From assembly GCA_002825515.1 (NCBI GenBank), contig PJET01000116.1, positions 1 through 29,328 of the forward strand: a stretch of 29,328 nt of DNA, in the 5' to 3' direction. The position numbers were made by a program, and so were the translations under genes. Origin of the DNA: Candidatus Thorarchaeota archaeon MP11T_1. Lineage in GTDB: Archaea > Asgardarchaeota > Thorarchaeia > Thorarchaeales > Thorarchaeaceae. Below, piece by piece: positions 1 through 6,189 of this stretch. The notes beneath the pieces were generated by a model. That model made no database searches. It worked only from the letters and a program-made list of their open reading frames with translations, and had not been told where the DNA came from. How positions within the stretch are numbered: the stretch's first letter is position 1; each line of letters opens with the position of its first letter.

Positions 1-439
1 CTATTCCATGGGGAGGGATAGATTCCTGCCAAAATTCTTCGATCGTGTAAATAAGAGGCTCAAAACGCCAATTCCCTCACTTGTACTAGTTCTGATTCTG
101 GTTAGTCTTTTTGCTGTTACAGCTGATGTAGTGTTAGTTGCTCAACTCGCTGTTTTTGGCTACCTTATTGCACAAGCAATAGTCAACTTTTCAGTTATCA
201 TACTTCGAAGAAAAGGACTTAGTGTTCCAGGAACATTCAAAGCACCACTGTTTCCTTTGATTCCGTTGGTAGGGTTCATTGTCTGTGTGTTCCTTGTTCC
301 ATCGCTAGATTACTTCGTTCTTCAGCTTGGTGGAATTCTCACTGTGATTGGATTATTTGTATTCATAATCTATGGAAGAAAACGGAACAAAGCGCATGTT
401 GATTTACTAAACGGAGAGAACGGAATCATTGATCCATGA
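1..439 (+). CDS. APC-superfamily amino acid permease, C-terminal part (5' end outside window)
   Basis: This is the last ~145 residues of a membrane transporter of the amino acid-polyamine-organocation (APC) type, which would carry amino acids across the cytoplasmic membrane. The reading frame is open to the window edge, so the gene begins outside. The visible start resembles the conserved loop of these permeases (RDRFLPKFFDRVNKRLKTP, a 'D-x-LP-x-x-F...TP' pattern). Four hydrophobic segments follow (about residues 22-42, 44-66, 80-98 and 104-122, counting from the ATG at 8), then a short charged cytoplasmic tail. The stop at 437-439 overlaps the 3' end of the opposite-strand RAM-domain gene by 14 bp. 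The family call is good; the exact substrate cannot be told from this part. Confidence 0.85.
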   Translation, partial: YSMGRDRFLPKFFDRVNKRLKTPIPSLVLVLILVSLFAVTADVVLVAQLAVFGYLIAQAIVNFSVIILRRKGLSVPGTFKAPLFPLIPLVGFIVCVFLVPSLDYFVLQLGGILTVIGLFVFIIYGRKRNKAHVDLLNGENGIIDP

Positions 440-665
440 TAATGAATGATGTATAATCAATTACGTTAGGTACTGAACTAACTTTGTCAATGGAAAACAT
501 ACGGTATTCATTGAGTGTCGGCACTTCAATCATAGCTACAACATCGTATAATCCATCTGAAACAGAACATGCTAGTATGACCTCATCGATGGCCCTCAGA
601 TTCTTTTGGACTTCCTTTTCCTTGCCAGGTTTTGTAACAACTGCGAGGAATACTTTAATGGGCAT
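426..665 (-). CDS. Stand-alone Lrp/AsnC ligand-binding (RAM) domain protein
   Basis: A 79-residue protein consisting only of the RAM (regulation of amino acid metabolism) domain found at the C-terminus of Lrp/AsnC regulators. It shows the alternating strand pattern of the fold and the segment DGLYDVVAMIEV (residues 37-48), followed by a helix and a final strand ending YTSFIIMD. There is no DNA-binding helix-turn-helix. Such single-domain proteins form amino-acid-binding oligomers and can associate with full-length Lrp proteins. An upstream in-frame start at 749 would add 28 residues unlike the family. The ATG at 665 starts exactly at the first strand and has GGAG about 10 nt upstream, so I prefer it. 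It converges on an amino acid permease, a fitting context for amino acid sensing. Confidence 0.85.
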   Translation of the reverse strand: MPIKVFLAVVTKPGKEKEVQKNLRAIDEVILACSVSDGLYDVVAMIEVPTLNEYRMFSIDKVSSVPNVIDYTSFIIMDQ

Positions 666-760
666 TTCTAGTGTTCTCCGTTGAATAGAAATTCGTAGAT
701 TGTTTCTCAAGAATAGAATAGCATGCCGATATATCATTCTGTCGGACACTGAATAATATA

Positions 761-2572
761 TTATTTTGCTTCATCATTGTCCAACCATTCTCGAAGCGTA
801 TGAGCTGCTTTTTCTGTCATTCCAGCAACTTGAGCAAGCTGTTTAACAGATGCCTTCTTGATTTTTTCAAAACTGCCAAACTCATGAAGTAGAGCAGATC
901 TCCTCTTCGGACCGATTCCAGGGGCTTCCTCCAGGATTGACCCAGTAAATCGCTTCTCTCTGAGTTTGTGATGGTACCGTTGTGCAAACCGATGTGCTTC
1001 ATCTCGTATGCGCTGTACTAGATGAAGTCCTTCAGATCCTTCATCAAGATAGATTCCTTCCATGTTGTCCCGGGTATACATTATCTCCTCTCTTTTCGCA
1101 AGCGCAACTACTGGGAGATAATCAAGACCAAGTTCTTCAAGAGCTTGTAGAGCCATATTGAGCTGGCCTTTACCACCATCGATTAGAATCAAATCCGGAA
1201 GAGTATCACGTCGTTCGAGGACACCAAAATATCTGCGGTATACAACCTCACGCATCATTGCATAATCATCAGGAGTTTCTTTTACTCTTATCTTGAACAT
1301 TCGATATCGTTTGTTATAAGGCTCGCCATTCTTGAAGACTACACATGAACCAGTTGGATCAGTGCCCTGGATATTGGCAATATCAAATCCTTCAATTCTC
1401 ATAGGAGCTTGAGTAAGCCCTAAAGCCTCTTTCAGATCTTTCACACCTTCGTGAACTATCTCATCCTCGCTCTCTCCAATAATTAGCATTTTTCGGAGAG
1501 CTCGGTGTGCATTCTTGTTTGCCATATCAATGAGATCATTTCCTCGGTCATCTTCAGCGATTGTGATTTTGACAGGATGCCCATTTGCTTCACTTAACCA
1601 AAGACTGAGTTTGGTCGCTTCTGGAATATCATGCGGGATAACTATCTCATCAGGTAATCGTGGAATAGTAAAGTAGAATTGCTCAACAAAAGCTGTTAGT
1701 ACCTCTGCATCTTTTATATCCAGACTCACTTCGAAATAGAAGTTATCATGTCCAATCAGGCGTCCATTACGAACTATCAACATCTCAATCAAGGCCGCCT
1801 GTTCGGTTCGAGAGATACCAAGAATATCTCTATTTGCGCCTTCAAACTCAACGACTTTTTGTCTACTCATTAGAATCTCAAGATCTGTCAACCTATCACG
1901 AAGCTCAGCCGCTTTTTCAAAGTTCATTGCTTCCGATGCTTCACTCATTTCAGTTCGAAGGATATTGATAAGGTCCTGAGGGCGACCTTCAAGATAGTAG
2001 CACATCTGCTCCACAAGTGAGCGATATTCGTCTAGTGGGATGTGTTCCTTGCAAGGTCCCGAACATCGGTCAAGATGGTAATCCATGCATTCTCGTTTCA
2101 CCTTGGCAGGATCTTTACACATAGCGATAGGGATGGATTTTCTAATCGTGTCCAAGAATCGTTCTAATCGTTTCGTACTGCCATAAGGCCCATAATAATT
2201 CGCACCATCTTTCTGTGCTTCGCGAGTTATCTCAAATGTCGGAATAGGCTTTGTGAGGTCAACCTTGACCCATGCATGTCGCCGATCATCCTTCAAAGCA
2301 ATATTGTATTTGGGTTGGTGCTTCTTAATTAGTGTCTGTTCAAGAACTAGTGCTTCTCGTTCGGTGTTTGTGAGAATAGTCTCGAGGTCTCTTGCATCTT
2401 GCATCATGTCCCAGATTCGACGATAGAGACCGGTCTTTCTCATATAAGACCCAACACGCTTTCTCAGGGACTTGGCTTTTCCAATGTATAGAATCTTGCC
2501 CTTCTCGTTCTTCCAAAGGTAGACGCCGGGAGAATCAGGAAGGTCTTCGACCAAGGACTTGAGATCTGACAT
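761..2572 (-). CDS. uvrC: UvrC, excinuclease ABC subunit C
   Basis: UvrC makes both incisions in nucleotide excision repair after being loaded by UvrB. At ~603 residues it is full length. It has an N-terminal GIY-YIG nuclease (GVY at 17-19, YIG at 30-32), a UVR helical hairpin for UvrB contact (~202-236) and an RNase H-like 3'-side... 5'-incision domain with candidate catalytic residues D398 (GFDIAN), D466 (LILIDGGKGQ) and H528 (DEAHRF). A C-terminal helix-hairpin-helix pair lies at ~548-597 (APGIGPKRR). Four cysteines at 153, 163, 171 and 175 match in spacing those reported to bind an iron-sulfur cluster in E. coli UvrC. Residue numbers count from a TTG at 2575; the ATG one codon later (2572) is the likelier start. 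It is separated from uvrBA by two unrelated plus-strand genes but lies on the same strand. Confidence 0.98.
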   Translation of the reverse strand: MSDLKSLVEDLPDSPGVYLWKNEKGKILYIGKAKSLRKRVGSYMRKTGLYRRIWDMMQDARDLETILTNTEREALVLEQTLIKKHQPKYNIALKDDRRHAWVKVDLTKPIPTFEITREAQKDGANYYGPYGSTKRLERFLDTIRKSIPIAMCKDPAKVKRECMDYHLDRCSGPCKEHIPLDEYRSLVEQMCYYLEGRPQDLINILRTEMSEASEAMNFEKAAELRDRLTDLEILMSRQKVVEFEGANRDILGISRTEQAALIEMLIVRNGRLIGHDNFYFEVSLDIKDAEVLTAFVEQFYFTIPRLPDEIVIPHDIPEATKLSLWLSEANGHPVKITIAEDDRGNDLIDMANKNAHRALRKMLIIGESEDEIVHEGVKDLKEALGLTQAPMRIEGFDIANIQGTDPTGSCVVFKNGEPYNKRYRMFKIRVKETPDDYAMMREVVYRRYFGVLERRDTLPDLILIDGGKGQLNMALQALEELGLDYLPVVALAKREEIMYTRDNMEGIYLDEGSEGLHLVQRIRDEAHRFAQRYHHKLREKRFTGSILEEAPGIGPKRRSALLHEFGSFEKIKKASVKQLAQVAGMTEKAAHTLREWLDNDEAK

Positions 2573-2648
2573 CAACTATCAACTGTGTATATTTTCAACC
2601 CCTAGATAAGGTTACCATAAATCAGTGATTCGGAAGGTGCGAAAAACC

Positions 2649-3164
2649 TCAAGTTCGGTCTTTTATACTCGGTCGAATATTTGACATGGCTGACCGCCAG
2701 CGAACAATCGCATCACATTCTGCTCCTCTTGAGCAGCCATAATAGGTGTACTCAGGACATGCGACGCAGGGAGAGGTCTCTGCTGGATATTGACTATCAG
2801 CGGACCTCTCTAGCTTTCTTAATTCAGCAACTCTCTTCTGAATCGAATCGTTGTTCCTTCGTAAGTTGTTGTCACATATAGCATACGCCTCATCAATCCG
2901 TCCTAAATCCACTAAGGTCAAGGCCAGCTCTTCCCAAAATGGCATAGGCTTAGGATTGATAGAAACTGCTTTTCGAAGAGCATCTTCTGCTTCCCTGAGT
3001 CGACCTACCGAACGTAGGTATCTTCCCAAAGCAAACCAAGCGAGCACATCCCGTGGAAAAGTAGCTAATCTCGTTCTGAGGTCTGCTTCGTATATCGCAC
3101 TTGATGTCTTTGTCGTTGAAGCCATTGTAGGCGTTGAGTCAGAAGACTCCTTTCGTTGTATCAT
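2649..3164 (-). CDS. TPR-repeat protein with C-terminal four-cysteine cluster
   Basis: A 171-residue soluble protein. Residues ~40-72 and ~74-106 are two tetratricopeptide-type helical hairpins (LAWFALGRYLRSVGRLREAE, then FWEELALTLVDLGRIDEAY), which normally mediate protein-protein contacts. The C-terminus has four cysteines at 133, 136, 144 and 150 (CVAC ... C ... C), a likely zinc or other metal site. The N-terminal ~25 residues are Ser/Thr rich and probably disordered. The ATG at 3164 is preceded by GGGAGGA at ~11 nt, and a TATATAA box lies further upstream. The gene is followed after 76 bp by uvrC in the same direction, so co-transcription is possible. I do not recognise an orthologue; a repair role is only suggested by position. 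Confidence 0.8.
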   Translation of the reverse strand: MIQRKESSDSTPTMASTTKTSSAIYEADLRTRLATFPRDVLAWFALGRYLRSVGRLREAEDALRKAVSINPKPMPFWEELALTLVDLGRIDEAYAICDNNLRRNNDSIQKRVAELRKLERSADSQYPAETSPCVACPEYTYYGCSRGAECDAIVRWRSAMSNIRPSIKDRT

Positions 3165-3241
3165 TAGTCCTGTGTCCTCCCGGCGGACAGTGCGAACTGG
3201 TTGTCAGAGAGAAACAACCGTAAACGATTGCTCGAGAAGCT

Positions 3242-3250
3242 GTTATATAC
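3242..3250 (-). promoter_or_regulatory. Probable archaeal TATA box for the TPR/cysteine-cluster gene
   Basis: On the minus strand the sequence reads GTATATAAC. An archaeal start site ~25 bp downstream would give a leader of about 55 nt carrying the GGGAGGA ribosome binding site seen before the ATG at 3164. Confidence 0.5.
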
Positions 3251-3345
3251 CGTGTGTGTATTGTATTCGCATATTAATAGCATGTCAAAAGGCGGTTAAT
3301 AGTTCCTTTTGTGAGATATAAGAGGCTTTTAGTTCCTATTTCATA

Positions 3346-3364
3346 ATTTATGAACTTCATAAAT
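3346..3364. promoter_or_regulatory. Perfect 19-bp palindrome, operator candidate
   Basis: The sequence ATTTATGAACTTCATAAAT is a perfect 9-1-9 inverted repeat in the intergenic region between two divergent genes, just upstream of T-rich TATA-like sequence. The size and symmetry suit a dimeric winged-helix regulator. No regulator can be assigned. Confidence 0.45.
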
Positions 3365-3552
3365 CCTATTTTTAAGCTTTTTAAATTATGGAACCTCTTA
3401 TTACATATGCGTCTTTAGAGAGTCTGAACATAATCCGACGAATTGTTCGACAAATCGAAAGTGGATGGCGCGTTTTTATTCGAGTTTTCTTTTTTGAATT
3501 CAGAAACGCACCTTACTGAATTCACTTAAGGGAGGACTCTCAAAACTCTTGC

Positions 3553-4197
3553 ATGAGCGAAGTACCTTTTGATTGTCAGAGAGCGTTAGACTATGTTGAT
3601 GAGATTTACAAAGAAACCGATAGACCGAGGATGCAAGATTTTGCTGAAGCTACAGGTCTTGATAGCTTCGAACCAGTGATTGAAGATGAGATATCTCGAC
3701 TCTTCAAATTACTTCTCAGTCTTACTAGACCAAAGAAGATCTTAGAAATTGGTATGAGCATTGGTTTTTCGACTACAATTCTAGCACTTGCTGCGAAGAG
3801 ATTTGGTGGAACTGTGACCACAATTGAGATTGACGAATCAATAGTTGAAACAGCCCGAAGGGGCTTTGAGAGAGAGGGAGTGTCAGATATCATTGAGATT
3901 GTTCTAGGAGACGCCAAGGAAATCATCTCCAAGATGGACTCTGAAACATTCGATGTTGTATTCCAAGATTCTTCAAAGCGACTTTACCCGGTCATGCTTG
4001 AAGACTGCATACGTGTGTTGAAAAAAGGTGGTCTCTTTCTTGTTGATGATACTCTGTTTCCTGTTATTAGACCCCCAAATAGGTGGAATGAATCTGATAG
4101 AGCCATTGACAAATTCAACAAAAACTTGCTAAAACTAAATACTATCAGCACGATTCTACCAATTGGAGAAGGTTGTACTATCGCTGTGAAACTGTGA
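3553..4197 (+). CDS. SAM-dependent O-methyltransferase (class I, O-methyltransferase family 3-like)
   Basis: A 214-residue class I methyltransferase that would move a methyl group from S-adenosylmethionine to a hydroxyl group of a small molecule. Motif I (ILEIGMSIGFST, 63-74) is the glycine-rich SAM loop. E92 in TTIEIDE is positioned to bind the ribose, GD at 119-120 is followed by the strand FDVVFQDSSK (133-142), and GGLFLVDDTLF (159-169) carries an acidic pair that in catechol-O-methyltransferase-like enzymes helps bind a divalent metal. The short N-terminal helical cap (1-45) is typical of the YrrM/caffeoyl-CoA O-methyltransferase group. The ATG is unambiguous; nearby SD-like sequence is somewhat distant. 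A hairpin with a short T run lies after the stop. Substrate unknown. Confidence 0.9.
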   Translation: MSEVPFDCQRALDYVDEIYKETDRPRMQDFAEATGLDSFEPVIEDEISRLFKLLLSLTRPKKILEIGMSIGFSTTILALAAKRFGGTVTTIEIDESIVETARRGFEREGVSDIIEIVLGDAKEIISKMDSETFDVVFQDSSKRLYPVMLEDCIRVLKKGGLFLVDDTLFPVIRPPNRWNESDRAIDKFNKNLLKLNTISTILPIGEGCTIAVKL

Positions 4198-4206
4198 GTT
4201 CAGCGG

Positions 4207-4216
4207 ATTATAATAG
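4207..4216 (+). promoter_or_regulatory. Possible TATA box for the substrate-binding protein gene
   Basis: ATTATAATAG lies just after the methyltransferase stop. If used, it would give a ~95-nt leader to the TTG start at 4333, and that leader would contain the hairpin at 4260-4286. Confidence 0.35.
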
Positions 4217-4259
4217 ATTCACACACATGCCTCATCCATACAAAGCCTAGTGGTCACTT

Positions 4260-4290
4260 CTTCTTTGTTTGTTTGATTCAAAGAAGTTTT
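4260..4290 (+). terminator. Hairpin followed by TTTT, possible terminator of the methyltransferase gene
   Basis: The arms CTTCTTTG (4260-4267) and CAAAGAAG (4279-4286) are perfectly complementary around an 11-nt loop and are followed by TTTT. The stem is only moderately stable and the T run is short. It could instead be a structure in the leader of the downstream substrate-binding protein mRNA. Confidence 0.4.
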
Positions 4291-4332
4291 AGGAGAAGGA
4301 ATACATAATGAGAGTGGACGAGGGAGAGAAAG

Positions 4333-6189
4333 TTGAGAAACCAGTGGGTCATTCCATTGTCAATCATTGTGCTTGTGTCATCCTCGACGCTATATCCCAA
4401 TCTCTCAGTCGCTTTATCTGTCCAAACTAGCAACTTGAATACTGGACCATATGTAGACAATATTATCTACAAAATAATCCCAAGTCAAGACCAGATTGTG
4501 TCTGAGCTCTTGACTGGATCGATTGATATGAATCTTGGATATGTAAATCCGGTTTACTACTATTCCTCATTAGCCAATGATCCTGATATAGGCATCCACA
4601 GTTATTTGAGAAATGGTTATGGGCTGATTTCGATAAACTGCGCCAAGTATCCATTGAATATCAGTGGTTTTCGGCGTGCATTTGCATATGCCTTTGACAA
4701 GAGTGCAGTCACAGATTTGTTTGAAGGTTATTCAATTATGCATGATTCTCTTGTTCCGCAGACTAATACTTGGTGTGCAGAGAATGAATTTGAATGGCAC
4801 TACTACACGAATCAATCAGATATTGGAAATCAAATTCTTGATAGTTTGAATTTCACTCTTGACCCCGAAACCGGATATAGACTGACTCCAGAAGGATCAG
4901 CATTCGACATCTCAATAGACTACTATTGGAGTTCTTCCATTGCAGGGGCAGTAGCACAGTTAGGAGTGGAAGCTCTTCAGTCATTACATATTGATGCGAG
5001 GGCACTTGGGGTTGATTTCATTTGGATTGACATATGGGATTCATACCGCTACTCGTACGACATGGCTTTTTTGGGACAGAACTTTTATGATAATGATATT
5101 GAATGGCTGGTGGATGAATTCGGGGGAGAGTCAGTTGGTGTTCGTGGCAAGAATCTGTGTAACTTTAGGAATGCAACCTATGATAGCTTGCATGACAAGC
5201 TCCTATGTAGTACGACCTATGAAGAAGTATATGAAGCCTCAGTAGAGATGCAGAAAATATTGCACTACAATGTGCCTCAACTCATTGTATATGAGAACAT
5301 ATACCTGCAAGCCTATAGAAACGACATATTCACAGGTTATGTTCCAGACCAATTGAGATATATCTCTGGGCCCTGGACTATGAGGAAAATCCACAAGTTA
5401 GATGGCACCAGAGGAGGTATCGTTCAAATAGGTGCCCTTGATTGGCCAGACTACTTCAACTTCTGGGTTGCTTCGAATCCGACATCAACTGCCATATTTC
5501 ACGAGCTCTGGCCTTCGCTATACTCGTATGCTCCAGACTGGACACCTCATCCCTATATTGCTGAAAAGATGCTCAAAGAAAATCATATAGATAATTCTGT
5601 AGTACCGGAAGGCCATACTCGTTACACAATTGACATCATTCGGAATGCTACTTGGAGCGATGGAGTACCTCTGACAGCATATGATGTGGTGTATACTCTA
5701 AACTACATCATTGGATCTCGTGCCTATGGAAATCCTGCGGGTGATAAAATGAAGGACTTGTTAGCAGCATATGCACCAAACCCTTACAGGTTCGTAATAG
5801 AGTTCTTCACTGAATCATACTGGCATTTCTCGCGTTTTGTTTACCAGTATATCATACCCAAGCACATCTTTATGCTAAACATTAGTTATGATGAGTGGAA
5901 TACCTGGAACCCTGTGTTTGATGCACAAGAACCACATGTGACAGCTGGCCCATTTGAACTTCATGACTTTGAGGATGGCGAATATTACCAACTTATAGCC
6001 AACCCAAAGTTTGCATACTTTGAATTCCGCACAACTGACCATGTAGTAACAACTCCAAATACAACATCAAATGTTGAACAAATGAATGTATTCGCTTTGA
6101 CATCAACACTAATTGCCGGATTTTCATCTGCAGTGATCTTTGTAACAGTTGTAGAGATGATTCGTCACAAAATTAGAGAGCGAGATTAG
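4333..6189 (+). CDS. Membrane-anchored oligopeptide-type ABC substrate-binding protein with swapped (permuted) halves
   Basis: An extracytoplasmic solute-binding protein of the peptide/nickel (SBP_bac_5) family, 618 residues. It has an N-terminal signal sequence (hydrophobic core ~6-28) and a C-terminal membrane helix (~586-607) after a short Thr/Asn linker, so it should be anchored outside the cell. The order is unusual. Residues ~37-345 resemble the second half of the family (GPYVDNIIYKIIP, FRRAFAYAFDKSAV, then MQKILHYNVPQLIVYE). Residues ~360-560 resemble the first half (GGIVQIGALDWPDYFNF, ATWSDGVPLTAYDVVYTL, IIPKH, GPFELHDFEDGEYYQLIANP). The only in-frame start is TTG at 4333, preceded by GAGGGAG; the ATG at 4308 is in another frame. 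No permease or ATPase gene is adjacent. Confidence 0.85.
   Translation: MRNQWVIPLSIIVLVSSSTLYPNLSVALSVQTSNLNTGPYVDNIIYKIIPSQDQIVSELLTGSIDMNLGYVNPVYYYSSLANDPDIGIHSYLRNGYGLISINCAKYPLNISGFRRAFAYAFDKSAVTDLFEGYSIMHDSLVPQTNTWCAENEFEWHYYTNQSDIGNQILDSLNFTLDPETGYRLTPEGSAFDISIDYYWSSSIAGAVAQLGVEALQSLHIDARALGVDFIWIDIWDSYRYSYDMAFLGQNFYDNDIEWLVDEFGGESVGVRGKNLCNFRNATYDSLHDKLLCSTTYEEVYEASVEMQKILHYNVPQLIVYENIYLQAYRNDIFTGYVPDQLRYISGPWTMRKIHKLDGTRGGIVQIGALDWPDYFNFWVASNPTSTAIFHELWPSLYSYAPDWTPHPYIAEKMLKENHIDNSVVPEGHTRYTIDIIRNATWSDGVPLTAYDVVYTLNYIIGSRAYGNPAGDKMKDLLAAYAPNPYRFVIEFFTESYWHFSRFVYQYIIPKHIFMLNISYDEWNTWNPVFDAQEPHVTAGPFELHDFEDGEYYQLIANPKFAYFEFRTTDHVVTTPNTTSNVEQMNVFALTSTLIAGFSSAVIFVTVVEMIRHKIRERD

Larger units (their letters stand above)
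3165..3552. other. Intergenic region between divergent genes: promoters and a palindrome, no convincing gene
   Basis: This AT-rich 388-bp stretch separates the TPR/cysteine gene (minus) from the methyltransferase (plus). It holds a TATA-like element for the minus gene (3243-3249), a perfect 19-bp palindrome (3346-3364), the direct repeats TAGTTCCTTTT and TAGTTCCTATT about 30 bp apart (from 3300 and 3330), T-rich TATA-like runs at 3368-3386 and 3472-3480, and a GGGAGGA at 3530-3536, which is rather far (16 nt) from the methyltransferase ATG. A 43-codon frame (3388-3519) is present but has no ribosome binding site and no recognisable features. Confidence 0.6.

Noticed and set aside
3388..3519. 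43-codon plus-strand ORF in the methyltransferase upstream region
   Set aside because: No ribosome binding site, nearest TATA-like sequence is too close to the ATG for a leaderless start, and the sequence is a run of Phe/Arg codons with no recognisable features.
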